Shown piece after piece: positions 50,865 through 59,568 of a DNA stretch of 64,000 nt (positions are counted from its first letter, which is position 1; each line of letters opens with the position of its first letter). The stretch is taken from NCBI RefSeq assembly GCF_004364325.1, contig NZ_SOCP01000003.1, positions 310,001-374,000 of the forward strand, given 5' to 3'. Source of the DNA: Actinophytocola oryzae (GTDB taxonomy: Bacteria; Actinomycetota; Actinomycetes; Mycobacteriales; Pseudonocardiaceae). The position numbers were made by a program, and so were the translations under genes. The notes beneath the pieces were generated by a model. That model was given only the letters and a program-made list of their open reading frames with translations, had not been told where the DNA came from and ran no database searches.

Positions 50865-50954
50865 GCACTTTCCCAGTGGACAAGGGATTCCGTTGTCACG
50901 GTCGCGCTACGCAACGAAATACGCCAGACTCATGGCCGTAATCAGGGAGGTTTG

Positions 50955-51401
50955 ATGGCGGATCTCGACGACGTCTCCAAGGCGATCATCGAACAGCTGC
51001 AGGAGGACGGGCGTCGCCCGTACGCCACGATCGGGCGGGCCGTCGGGCTCTCCGAGGCCGCCGTGCGCCAGCGCGTGCAGCGCCTGCTAGACGCCGGGGT
51101 CATGCAGATCGTGGCGGTCACCGACCCGATGCAGCTGGGCTTCCCCCGGCAGGCGATGGTCGGCATCCGCACGTCGGGTGACCTGGAGACGGCCTCGGAC
51201 AGGCTGGCGGAGATCCCCGAGGTCGACTACGTGGTGATCACCGCGGGCTCGTTCGACCTGCTGGCCGAGGTGGTGGCGAGGGGCGACGACCACCTGATGG
51301 AGATCCTCAAGAAGATCCGCGCGGTCGACGGGATCACGAGCACCGAGACGTTCGTGTACCTGAAGCTCCGGAAGCAGACGTACTCCTGGGGCACCGTCTA
51401 G
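50955..51401 (+). CDS. Lrp/AsnC-family transcriptional regulator
   Basis: A 148-residue Lrp regulator. Residues 5-60 are the HTH (LDDVSKAIIEQLQEDGRRPY, then GRAVGLSEAAVRQRVQRLLD), and the rest is the AsnC ligand-binding RAM domain (VMVGIRTSG-like region and FDLLAEVVARGDDHLMEIL). AGGGAGG lies four bases before the ATG. Its location between divergent potD and the downstream aminotransferase points to control of polyamine or diamine use, as in related Streptomyces loci. The ligand is probably an amine or amino acid, by inference. Confidence 0.88.
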   Translation: MADLDDVSKAIIEQLQEDGRRPYATIGRAVGLSEAAVRQRVQRLLDAGVMQIVAVTDPMQLGFPRQAMVGIRTSGDLETASDRLAEIPEVDYVVITAGSFDLLAEVVARGDDHLMEILKKIRAVDGITSTETFVYLKLRKQTYSWGTV

Positions 51402-51480
51402 CCACGAAATCCGCAGCGGTTCACCCGATCCACCGAGCTTCACGCTTGCTGATCGCCGGTTTATGTGCGGTAATCGAAGC

Positions 51481-52860
51481 ATGGCCGACAACCTCTGGAT
51501 GCACTTCACGCGTATGTCGTCGTACGCGGACGCGCCCGTGCCGACCATCGCACGCGGCGAGGGCCCGTACATCTGGGACACGAACGGCAGGCGCTACCTC
51601 GACGGGCTGTCCGGCCTGTTCGTCGTGCAGGTCGGCCACGGCCGCGAGGAGCTGGCCGACGCGGCGGCCAAGCAGGCTCGCGAGCTGGCGTACTTCCCGA
51701 TCTGGTCCTACGCGCACCCGAAGGCGGTCGAGCTGGCCGAGCGGCTCGCGACACTGACCCCCGGCGACCTCAACCAGGTGTTCTTCACGACCGGCGGGTC
51801 GGAGGCGGTCGAGAGTGCGTGGAAGCTCGCCCGCGCCTACTTCAGGCTCGCGGGCAAGCCGACCAAGCACAAGGTCATCTCGCGGGCCATCGCCTACCAC
51901 GGCACCTCGATGGGCGCGCTGTCGATCACCGGGCTGCCCAGTCTGAAGGCCGACTTCGAGCCGCTGGTGCCCTCGACGATCAGGGTGCCCAACACGAACC
52001 TGTACCGGGCGCCCGCCGGGACCGCTGGACCGGACGGCACCGACGCGGAGGCGTTCGGCCGCTGGGCGGCGGACCGGATCGAGGAGGCCATCCTCTTCGA
52101 GGGCGCGGACACTGTCGCGGCCGTGTTCCTGGAGCCGGTGCAGAACGCGGGCGGCTGCTTCCCGCCGCCACCCGGGTACTTCCAGCGGGTGCGGGAGATC
52201 TGCGACCGCCACGACGTGCTGCTGGTGTCCGACGAGGTGATCTGCGCCTTCGGCCGCCTCGGCGAGTACTTCGGCGCCACTCACTACGACTACCAGCCGG
52301 ACATCATCACCTGCGCCAAGGGCCTGACCAGCGGCTACGTCCCGCTCGGCGCGATGATCGCGAGCGACCGCCTCGCCGAGCCGTTCCGCCACGGCACCAA
52401 CTCGTTCGCCCACGGCGTCACCTTCGGCGGTCACCCGGTCGCGTCGGCCGTGGCGCTCGCGAACCTGGACCTGTTCGTGCGGGAAGACCTCAACGCACAC
52501 GTGCGGAAGAACTCGCCGCTGTTCCGGTCCTACCTGGAGCGACTGTCCGACCTGCCGATCGTCGGCGAGATCCGCGGCGACGGGTTCTTCTTCGGCATCG
52601 AGCTGGTCAAGGACAAGAGCACGAAGGAGACCTTCTCGGACGACGAGGCCGAGGCACTCCTGCGCGGCTACCTGTCGAAGGCGCTGTTCGAGAACGGCCT
52701 GTACTGCCGCGCCGACGACCGGGGGGACCCGGTCATCCAGCTGGCGCCGCCGCTGATCTGCGAGGAGACCCAGTTCGCCGAGATCGAGGGCATCCTGCGG
52801 GAGGTCCTGACCGAGGCGTCGACACGGCTCTGGCCAGCCCGCCCCCGAGGTATCCGCTAA
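51481..52860 (+). CDS. PLP-dependent omega-aminotransferase (polyamine/putrescine type)
   Basis: A 459-residue class III aminotransferase. The PLP lysine is K280 (IITCAKGLTSGYVPLGA), the metal-binding-like DEVICAFGR precedes it, and FFTTGGSEAVESAWKLAR and GTSMGALSITG complete the fold. Family members act on putrescine, cadaverine or other omega-amines with pyruvate as acceptor. With the ALDH, Lrp regulator and polyamine transporter nearby, a transaminase pathway for putrescine to 4-aminobutyraldehyde is the best model. The 3' end overlaps the convergent kinase gene by four bases. Confidence 0.88.
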   Translation: MADNLWMHFTRMSSYADAPVPTIARGEGPYIWDTNGRRYLDGLSGLFVVQVGHGREELADAAAKQARELAYFPIWSYAHPKAVELAERLATLTPGDLNQVFFTTGGSEAVESAWKLARAYFRLAGKPTKHKVISRAIAYHGTSMGALSITGLPSLKADFEPLVPSTIRVPNTNLYRAPAGTAGPDGTDAEAFGRWAADRIEEAILFEGADTVAAVFLEPVQNAGGCFPPPPGYFQRVREICDRHDVLLVSDEVICAFGRLGEYFGATHYDYQPDIITCAKGLTSGYVPLGAMIASDRLAEPFRHGTNSFAHGVTFGGHPVASAVALANLDLFVREDLNAHVRKNSPLFRSYLERLSDLPIVGEIRGDGFFFGIELVKDKSTKETFSDDEAEALLRGYLSKALFENGLYCRADDRGDPVIQLAPPLICEETQFAEIEGILREVLTEASTRLWPARPRGIR

Positions 52861-54059
52861 CCACTGCCTGGTCCGGCAGCCGGGCCCGGGCCCCCGAGCT
52901 TCGCCCTGCCAGGTCCGCCCGCCTTTCCCCTGCCCTGGTCGTCGCCGGGACCCCGGCCGGGGCTGAGGTCGGGGCTGACGGCGTCCTTGGGCGTCTCGGC
53001 CGGGGCGCCGTCGTGGTCGACGGGGTCGACCTCCTCCGGCGGGACGCTCCCCTCCCGCGTCTCCCGCGTCGGCTCGGGCGACGGGGTGTCCGATGTGGAC
53101 TTCTGGGACGGGGTGGCCGTGCTCTCGATCTTCACGGGGTCCACCACCGGCTCCTCGAAGAGCTGGAGCTGGCCGACGGTGAACACGAGCGTCCCGATGA
53201 CGACCGTGGCCGCGGCGGCCACGCCGGCGAACACGCGCCGCGAGCGGGCGAGGACCGGCGAGACCATCGGGACCGTCTGGCCTGCCTGCAACGCACGCAA
53301 CAGGTTCACACACTGTCCCGCGTCGGGCCGCTTCTCCGGATCGGTCGCGGTCATGGCGGTCAGCACGGCCTGCCAGTTCGGGCCCCAGGTGTCCGGTACG
53401 TACGGCGGCCTCGCCAGCCTGGCCAGCGCCATCTCGACGTCGGTGCCCGTGTACTCGGGGTGGCCCGTGAGGCATTCCAGCAGCACGAGCCCGAGCGCGT
53501 AGACGTCGACGGGCGGGCCGGGATGGCGGCCCTCGACCTGTTCCGGCGCCAGGTACCCGGCCGTGCCGACGAACTCCTTCGAGTCGGTGATGTTCGCGGC
53601 ACCCAGGGCCTTGGCGATGCCGAAGTCGGCGAGGTAGCAGTCGTCCTCCTCGTCGAACAGCATGTTCGACGGCTTGAGGTCGCGGTGCACGATGTCGCGC
53701 GCGTGGATGTACTCGACGACCTGGGCGACCGACACCCCGATCTCCGCGACCCGCGACGGACCGAGCGGGCCGATGTCGAGCCGGTCCCTCAGCGTGCCGC
53801 CCCTGGCCAGACTCAGTACCAGGAAAGGACGTTCACCGTCGAGACTCACGTCGAAGACGGTCAGCAGCCCCGGGTGCGAGAGGCTCCCGAGCAGCTCCGC
53901 CTCGGAGATGAACCGCTGCATCCCGGTCCCGGACGGGAACGCCCGGTACCGCTTGATCGCCACCGCCCGCTGGAGGCGCAGGTCCCACGCCTCGTAGACA
54001 TCGGCCATCCCACCCCGACCTAGCCGGGGCCCCAACTGGTACCGGCCGTCGAGGATCAC
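52857..54059 (-). CDS. Transmembrane serine/threonine protein kinase
   Basis: A 400-residue Hanks-type kinase. The catalytic domain spans 1-265: K36 in VAIKRY, HRDLKPSN (H125, R126, D127), DFG (145-147) and APEQ. One membrane helix (about 276-298) is followed by an extracellular Pro/Ser/Thr/Gly-rich, probably disordered region ending in repeated GGPG patterns. PASTA repeats of PknB are absent. The domain order is that of actinobacterial receptor kinases that phosphorylate regulators. ATG at 54059 is next to the divergent FAD-enzyme gene. Confidence 0.88.
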   Translation of the reverse strand: MILDGRYQLGPRLGRGGMADVYEAWDLRLQRAVAIKRYRAFPSGTGMQRFISEAELLGSLSHPGLLTVFDVSLDGERPFLVLSLARGGTLRDRLDIGPLGPSRVAEIGVSVAQVVEYIHARDIVHRDLKPSNMLFDEEDDCYLADFGIAKALGAANITDSKEFVGTAGYLAPEQVEGRHPGPPVDVYALGLVLLECLTGHPEYTGTDVEMALARLARPPYVPDTWGPNWQAVLTAMTATDPEKRPDAGQCVNLLRALQAGQTVPMVSPVLARSRRVFAGVAAAATVVIGTLVFTVGQLQLFEEPVVDPVKIESTATPSQKSTSDTPSPEPTRETREGSVPPEEVDPVDHDGAPAETPKDAVSPDLSPGRGPGDDQGRGKAGGPGRAKLGGPGPAAGPGSG

Positions 54060-54104
54060 GGGTTGCGGTTACCCACGTCACTCGGTGTGGAAACGTGTGC
54101 GCTT

Positions 54105-55694
54105 ATGGTTGATCTGGACGATGTGGACGCTGTCGTCGTGGGCGCGGGCCCCAATGGACTCGTCGCGGCGAACGTGCTGGCCGACGCGGGTTGGCGGGTG
54201 CTCGTCTGCGAGGCGGCGCCGGCCCCGGGCGGCGGGGTGTCCTCTTCGGAGCTCGCCGCGCCCGGGTACGTCGCCGACCACTGCAGCGCGTTCCACCCGC
54301 TCGCCGCCGCATCACCCGCACTGCTGTCCCTGCGGCTCGAGGACCACGGCCTGCGGTGGCGGCACGCACCCGCCGTGCTCGCACACGTCTTCCCCGACGG
54401 CAGGCACGCGGTCATGTCCCGGCGCACCGAGGACACCGCCCGCTCGCTCGGCGGCTTCAGCCCCGCCGACGAGGAGGCCTGGCACACCGAGGTCGCCTAC
54501 TGGCACCGGGTCCGCGACGACGTGCTCGCCGCCCTGCTGACGCCGTTCCCCCCGGTGCGTGCCGGGCTGCGGCTGGCACGCACACTGGGCGCGGGTGACC
54601 TCCTGCGGCTGGCGCGGATGCTGACGCTGCCCGCACGCACGCTGGCCGACGAGCGGTTCGCGGGCGACGGCGCGAAGGCCCTGGTCTCGGGCTGCGCCCT
54701 GCACACCGACCTCGGTCCGGACGACGCGGCGGGTGGCGTGTTCGGGTGGCTGCTCACGATGCTGGGCCAGGACGTCGGCTTCCCCGTGCCGGAGGGCGGC
54801 GCCGGGCGGCTGACGGACGCGCTGGTGTCGCGGCTGACGTCGCGAGGAGGCCGGATCGACTGCGCGAGGCCGGTGCGGTCGGTGGTGGTGGCGGGCGGCC
54901 AGGCGCTGGGCGTGCGGGACGCGGCGGGCGAGCTGGTGCGGGCACGGCGGGCCGTGCTGGCGGACGTGCCCGCGCCCACCCTGTACCGGGACCTGGTCGG
55001 CGAGGCCCACCTGCCCGCGCGGCTGGTGGCCGATCTGGCGAGGTTCCGGTGGGACCACGCGACGGTCAAGGTCGACTGGGCGCTGTCCGGCCCGATCCCG
55101 TGGTCGGCCGGCGAGGTCGGTGGGGCCGGGACCGTGCACCTCGGCGCGGACGTCAACGGGATGGCCGACTTCGCGAACGACCTCGCGTGCGGTCGGCTGC
55201 CACGCGACCCGTTCGTGTTGCTCGGGCAGATGACGACGGCGGACCCGACCCGCTCGCCTGCCGGTACGGAGGCGGTGTGGGCGTACACGCACGCGCCGCG
55301 CGGTCTGTCGTGGACATCCGGCCTCCTCGCGGGGGTGGCGGACCGCATCGAGGGACTGGTCGAGGCGCAGGCTCCCGGTTTCCGGTCCCTGGTCGTGGGG
55401 CGGGCGGTGACGGGACCGGCGGACTTCGAGGCGCACAACCCGAGCCTCGTCGAGGGGGCGATCAACGCGGGTACCTCGGCGATACACCAGCAGCTGGTCT
55501 TCCGCCCGCTGCCCGGTCTCGGCCGCGCGGACACGGTGGTGGACCGCCTGTTCCTGGCGGGCGCCGCGGCCCACCCCGGCGGCGGCGTCCACGGCGCGGC
55601 GGGCGCCAACGCGGCCCGCGCGGCCCTGGCCAGGAACGGCGTCCCCGGCTACCGCGTGGCCATGGCCGCGGCCCACCGCCTGCTACACGGCTGA
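54105..55694 (+). CDS. FAD-dependent phytoene-desaturase-like oxidoreductase
   Basis: A 529-residue flavoprotein of the carotenoid desaturase/amine oxidase type. The FAD motif GAGPNG is at 13-18 with the GG-motif EAAPAPGGGVSSSEL after it; the C-terminal FAD-binding stretch is DRLFLAGAAAHPGGGVHGAAG. Many actinobacterial members are not carotenoid enzymes and have no known substrate. No crt genes are nearby. ATG at 54105 is chosen since the fold starts right there; it is 45 bases from the divergent kinase start. Confidence 0.82.
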   Translation: MVDLDDVDAVVVGAGPNGLVAANVLADAGWRVLVCEAAPAPGGGVSSSELAAPGYVADHCSAFHPLAAASPALLSLRLEDHGLRWRHAPAVLAHVFPDGRHAVMSRRTEDTARSLGGFSPADEEAWHTEVAYWHRVRDDVLAALLTPFPPVRAGLRLARTLGAGDLLRLARMLTLPARTLADERFAGDGAKALVSGCALHTDLGPDDAAGGVFGWLLTMLGQDVGFPVPEGGAGRLTDALVSRLTSRGGRIDCARPVRSVVVAGGQALGVRDAAGELVRARRAVLADVPAPTLYRDLVGEAHLPARLVADLARFRWDHATVKVDWALSGPIPWSAGEVGGAGTVHLGADVNGMADFANDLACGRLPRDPFVLLGQMTTADPTRSPAGTEAVWAYTHAPRGLSWTSGLLAGVADRIEGLVEAQAPGFRSLVVGRAVTGPADFEAHNPSLVEGAINAGTSAIHQQLVFRPLPGLGRADTVVDRLFLAGAAAHPGGGVHGAAGANAARAALARNGVPGYRVAMAAAHRLLHG

Positions 55695-56567
55695 GATCCC
55701 CGCCAGCTCGCGAAGCTCACGCAGCCCCAGTGCCGGTGTCGGCGAGCCGGTGGCCACGCCGAGGCACACGTGGTTCGCACCCGCCGCGAACTGGTCGGCG
55801 ACCCGCCTGGCGATGGTGTCCACGTCGCCCGCCGCGACCATCGCGTCGACGAGGCGGTCACTGCCGCCGCCGTCGCGGTCCTCGTCGGTGAAGCCCGTCA
55901 CCTCGCGGACCATGCGCCACCTCGACGGCACCATGTCGCTGTGGGCAAGCCAGCCCGCGACGGACGAACGAGCCAGCTCCCTTGCCCTGGTGCGGTCCGG
56001 CTCGAGCACAACCGACTGGTGTACCGCCAGAACCGCGTCCGGCCCCATCAGCTCCCTCGCGTACGCGGTGTGCTCCACCGGGAGCAGGTACGGGTGGGCG
56101 CCCGCCGTCCGGTCGGCGGCCAGGCGCAGCATGCGGGGACCGAGCGCGGCGAGTACGCGACGCGGCGGGGCGGCAGGCGCCGGGCCGGTCAGGCGGGCCT
56201 CGTCCATGGCCGTCAGGTAGTCGGTCATCGCCCCTATCGGCGGACGCCACCGGTCGCCGGTCATCGCTTTCGCGCCGACGCCGAGCCCCAGGACGAAACG
56301 CCCCGGGTACGCCTCGGACAGGGTGCGTTCCGCCTGTGCCATGGCGGCCGCGGGCCTGCGGTAGATGTTCGCGATGCCGGGGGCCACCACCAGACGGCTC
56401 GTCGCGGACAGCAGGAGTCCCGCCTGCGTCGGCGCGTCGCGGCCCGCCCCCTCGCCGAACCAGACCGTGCCGTAGCCCAGCTCCTCGATCTCGGTCACCG
56501 CGTCACGGACCACCGGCCACGGGTTCTCGTCGAACGCCCATGTCCACACCCCGAGCCTGCCGAACAT
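55683..56567 (-). CDS. LLM-class (F420-dependent) oxidoreductase
   Basis: A 294-residue luciferase-like TIM-barrel protein. It has GRLGVWTWAFDENPWPVVRDAV at the start, ELGYGTVWFGEGAG, ATSRLVVAPGIANIYRRPA, and LGLGVGA(K), the typical core for F420-dependent enzymes in actinobacteria. FMN use cannot be excluded. GAAGGAGACACGA before the ATG at 56567 fixes the start. A divergent TetR gene lies 79 bases away, with CGGAGG half-sites between, so it is probably repressed by that TetR. The 3' end overlaps the FAD-enzyme gene by 12 bases. Confidence 0.87.
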   Translation of the reverse strand: MFGRLGVWTWAFDENPWPVVRDAVTEIEELGYGTVWFGEGAGRDAPTQAGLLLSATSRLVVAPGIANIYRRPAAAMAQAERTLSEAYPGRFVLGLGVGAKAMTGDRWRPPIGAMTDYLTAMDEARLTGPAPAAPPRRVLAALGPRMLRLAADRTAGAHPYLLPVEHTAYARELMGPDAVLAVHQSVVLEPDRTRARELARSSVAGWLAHSDMVPSRWRMVREVTGFTDEDRDGGGSDRLVDAMVAAGDVDTIARRVADQFAAGANHVCLGVATGSPTPALGLRELRELAGISAV

Positions 56568-56597
56568 TCGTGTCTCCTTCGCGATAAGCTGAGGACC

Positions 56598-56628
56598 CCT
56601 CCGCTTGAACTTACGGAGGCCCCCTCCG
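56598..56628. promoter_or_regulatory. Candidate TetR operator with CCTCCG/CGGAGG half-sites
   Basis: CCTCCG (56598-56603) and CGGAGG (56614-56619) form an inverted repeat with a 10-base spacer; a third CCTCCG is at 56623-56628. All lie between the divergent LLM and TetR starts. Confidence 0.6.
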
Positions 56629-56646
56629 ATTAGGCAAGGGTGGATC

Positions 56647-57192
56647 ATGAGAGCCGACGCGCGCCGCAACTACGAGCGCCTGCTCACCGCCGCGCACGAG
56701 GTGTTCGCCGAGCAGGGCACCAACGCGTCGCTCGAGGAGATCGCCAGGCGTGCCGGGGTCGGCATCGGCACCCTCTACCGGCACTTCCCCACCCGCGAGG
56801 AACTCCTGGTGGCCCTGCTCAACGAGGGCTTCACGGCACTGCGGAAGTACGCGGAGGCTCTGCTCGGGGCGCCGGACCCCAGGGAGGCGCTGGCCGAGTG
56901 GCTCGCCCGGTTCGCGTCGGGCTCGGGGGCCTACCGGGGCCTGTCCGGCTCGGTGCTCGCCACCTCCGGGCAGAAGGACTCGCCCCTGTACGACTCGTGT
57001 CACGGCATGCGGACCGCCGGGGCACGGCTGATCACCCACGCGCAGCAGGCGGGGGTCCTCCGTCAGGACGTCGACCCGATGGACGTCCTCGCCCTCGCGG
57101 GCGCGGTGTCGTGGGTGGCGGAGCAGATGCCCGACGACGGCGGGCTTCCCGGCCGCCTGCTCGGCCTCGTGATGGACGCGCTAGCTCGATGA
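56647..57192 (+). CDS. TetR-family regulator
   Basis: A 181-residue TetR regulator. The HTH reads TNASLEEIARRAGVGIGTLY then RHFPTREELLVALL. The C-terminal part (from about 75) belongs to a short TetR class with DSCHGMRTAGARLITHAQQ. It is divergent from the LLM oxidoreductase, sharing a palindromic region, and probably represses it and itself. ATG at 56647 follows AAGGG in GGCAAGGGTGG. The 3' end overlaps the convergent NlpC-like gene by 12 bases. Confidence 0.88.
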   Translation: MRADARRNYERLLTAAHEVFAEQGTNASLEEIARRAGVGIGTLYRHFPTREELLVALLNEGFTALRKYAEALLGAPDPREALAEWLARFASGSGAYRGLSGSVLATSGQKDSPLYDSCHGMRTAGARLITHAQQAGVLRQDVDPMDVLALAGAVSWVAEQMPDDGGLPGRLLGLVMDALAR

Positions 57193-57600
57193 CCTCGCCG
57201 TCACGCGCTTGAAGCCGACCAGCGCGCGGTAGCTGGGCCTCGCGGCGAACATCGCGAGGTTCCACAGCGCGGGCGTGCCGACCTCGGCACACAGGTGCAG
57301 CACCTGCTCGTCGCCGGCCCAGACACCGATGTGGGCGCCCCAGGGGTCGGGCGTGGTGTTGAACAGCACCAGGTCCAGGGGTTGTGGCACGGTCACCCGC
57401 TGGGTCGTGGCCGTGTCCGACCACAGCTCACTGGACCGCAGCTCGGGCGGCGCGAGCCCGAAGTGCCACAGCACCTCGAAGGCGAACAGCTGGCAGTTCG
57501 CGCCCTCGGCCAGCCCGGGACGCTCCCGCACCCCGGCCGCGCCGGGGTAACGGGCACCGACATACCGGACCTCCCAGAAGGTGTCCGGCAACTCGATCAT
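57181..57600 (-). CDS. NlpC/P60-like protein coupled to a two-component system
   Basis: A 139-residue protein resembling a minimal NlpC/P60 papain-fold domain: candidate nucleophile C36 in [12 protein letters not shown], the QPLDLVLFN strand that corresponds to the usual GDLV(F/L)F, the His in HIGVW (H90) and a later H102. There is no signal peptide, so it stays in the cytoplasm unless it is exported otherwise. It starts at 57600 inside the stop of the response-regulator gene (ATGA), which suggests co-translation with the signalling operon. Whether it acts on peptides or amide substrates is unknown. Confidence 0.7.
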   Translation of the reverse strand: MIELPDTFWEVRYVGARYPGAAGVRERPGLAEGANCQLFAFEVLWHFGLAPPELRSSELWSDTATTQRVTVPQPLDLVLFNTTPDPWGAHIGVWAGDEQVLHLCAEVGTPALWNLAMFAARPSYRALVGFKRVTARSSS

Positions 57601-58040
57601 CCTGGCAGTTTCACCACCGTCACGAAGAAGTCGTCGATCTGGCGGATGACGTCGATGAAGCGGTCGAAGTCGACCGGCTTGCTGACGTAGGCGTTGGCGT
57701 GCAGCGAGTAGCTGCGGACGATGTCCTCCTCGGCCTCGGAGGTCGTCAGCACCACCACCGGGATCACCCGCAGCTCGGGGTCGCCCTTCAGCTCGGCGAG
57801 CACCTCGCGACCGTCGCGCCGCGGCAGGTTCAGGTCGAGGAGGATCAGGCCCGGTCGCGGCGCGCCCTCGTAGACGCCCTCGCGACGGAGGAACTGCAGC
57901 GCCTCCTCGCCGTCCTGCACGACGTGGAGCTTGTTGCGGATCTTGTGGTGCTCGAACGCCTCGCGTGTCATCAGCACGTCGCCGTCGTCGTCCTCGACGA
58001 GCAACACGTCGATCACGTCCAGCGGGGTCGGGTCAGCCAT
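57597..58040 (-). CDS. Single-domain response regulator (Rcp1-like)
   Basis: A 147-residue receiver domain with no output domain. The acidic pocket is VEDDDGD (16-21), the phospho-acceptor is D69 (LILLDLNLP), and the Thr and Lys switch residues are in [13 protein letters not shown] and YVSKPVD. This Rcp1 class usually pairs with phytochrome-like or CHASE3 kinases. It overlaps the kinase gene by eight bases and is coupled to the NlpC-like gene behind it. An in-frame ATG two codons earlier (58046) is an alternative start. Confidence 0.9.
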   Translation of the reverse strand: MADPTPLDVIDVLLVEDDDGDVLMTREAFEHHKIRNKLHVVQDGEEALQFLRREGVYEGAPRPGLILLDLNLPRRDGREVLAELKGDPELRVIPVVVLTTSEAEEDIVRSYSLHANAYVSKPVDFDRFIDVIRQIDDFFVTVVKLPG

Positions 58041-59568
58041 CAGCATCCTTGTCCTCGTCGATCACGGGCAGAGTGAAACAGAACCGGGACCCGGATTCCA
58101 CCGTGGCGTCCAGCCAAATCCTCCCGCCGTGGTATTCCACGATCTTCCTGCACATCGCGAGGCCGATCCCGGTGCCCGGGTAGTCGGCCTTGTTGTGCAG
58201 CCGCTGGAAGATGACGAAGATCCGCTCGGCGTACTCCTCGTCGATGCCGATCCCGTTGTCGGCGATCGCGAACTCCCAGAAGTCGCCGTCCCTGCGCACG
58301 GTGACCCGGACCTTCGGGGCCTCCTCGCCGTGGAACTTCATCGCGTTGCCGATCAGGTTCTGGAACACCGCCGTCAGCAGCGGCACCTCGGCGGACACCT
58401 TCGGCAGCGGCTCGGCCTCGATCTCCGCCCCGGTCTGCTCGACCGTGTAGGACAGGTTCGCGAGGGCCTGCGCGAGCACCGTGTCACACGAGACGACCAC
58501 CGGGTCACGCACGATCCGGCCCACCCTGCTGAACGCGAGGAGGTCGTTGATGAGGATCTGCATGCGCTTCGCGCCGTCGACGGCGAAGGCGATGTACTGG
58601 TCGGCGCGCTCGTCGAGCTGGCGCTTGTAGCGTCGTTCGAGCAGCTGGCAGAAGCTCGCCACCTTGCGCAGCGGCTCCTGAAGGTCGTGCGAGGCGACGT
58701 AGGCGAACTGCTCCAGCTCGGAGTTGGACCGCTCCAGGTCGGTGCTGCGCTTGTCCAGCTCGGCGTGCGCGACCGTGAGCGCCGACAGCTCCTGGAGGAT
58801 CCGCTCACGCATCAGGTTGACGTCCGCGCCCAGCTCTCGCACCTCGCGTGGGCCACTCCGCCCCACCTCGTGGCCGAAGTCGCCACGCGCGACCGTCCTG
58901 ACCTCCTCGGCCAGCCGCGAGATCGGCCGGATGGCGCCGTAGCGCAACCCGATCGCGAGCGCGATGATGATCAGCGCGAACGCCACCGCCACGCCGATCA
59001 GCACGAAGTTCGTGGTGGTCGCGGCGTTGTCCAGGGTGGCGGTCGCGTCGAGGCGGGCCGTGTTGAGCCGGTCCTGCAGGTCGTCGAGTGCGTCGCGGAC
59101 CTGGTCGAAGTACCCCTTGCCCTGCTCGACCGACGCGCTCGGCGCGGGCTGGCCGGACCGCGTGACCTCGGTGATGGTCGGCTGGGCGTAGGCCGTGCGC
59201 CACGTGTCGGCCCGCCCGACCACGGCCCGCAGCGCCGTCGAGGTGTCCGGCAGATCGGCGAGCAGCACGGTCAGCCTGTTCACGGACCGCTTCTGGGCGT
59301 CGACCCCGACGACGTACGGGTTCAGGATGTCCTCGTCGGCACCGAGCGCGTAGCCCCGCACGCCCGTCTCCTGGTCCACCAGCGACGACTGGAGCTGCAA
59401 CGCCTGCTGCAGCGCCGGGTCGATCCGGTCGACGACCGTGGCGCGCGCGTCGGCGAGCCGCGACAGCGCGAAGCCGCCGACGATCACCGCGGCGATCAGG
59501 AACACGGCCAGCGTCGTCAGGCTGACGTTGATGATCCGCCGCAGCGGCCAGCGGGTCGCCTCAGCCAT
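58033..59568 (-). CDS. CHASE3-HAMP sensor histidine kinase
   Basis: A 511-residue membrane sensor kinase: first membrane helix at about 13-36, an extracellular CHASE3 domain at 37-182 ([12 protein letters not shown] is its signature), second helix at 186-209, HAMP to about 262, a coiled coil, HisKA with H294 ([10 protein letters not shown]) and HATPase_c with N, G1 and G2 boxes ([34 protein letters not shown]). The C-terminal half is phytochrome-like. The signal is extracellular but unknown. It overlaps the SpoIIE-type gene upstream and the response regulator downstream, so it forms one operon with them. Confidence 0.92.
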   Translation of the reverse strand: MAEATRWPLRRIINVSLTTLAVFLIAAVIVGGFALSRLADARATVVDRIDPALQQALQLQSSLVDQETGVRGYALGADEDILNPYVVGVDAQKRSVNRLTVLLADLPDTSTALRAVVGRADTWRTAYAQPTITEVTRSGQPAPSASVEQGKGYFDQVRDALDDLQDRLNTARLDATATLDNAATTTNFVLIGVAVAFALIIIALAIGLRYGAIRPISRLAEEVRTVARGDFGHEVGRSGPREVRELGADVNLMRERILQELSALTVAHAELDKRSTDLERSNSELEQFAYVASHDLQEPLRKVASFCQLLERRYKRQLDERADQYIAFAVDGAKRMQILINDLLAFSRVGRIVRDPVVVSCDTVLAQALANLSYTVEQTGAEIEAEPLPKVSAEVPLLTAVFQNLIGNAMKFHGEEAPKVRVTVRRDGDFWEFAIADNGIGIDEEYAERIFVIFQRLHNKADYPGTGIGLAMCRKIVEYHGGRIWLDATVESGSRFCFTLPVIDEDKDADG

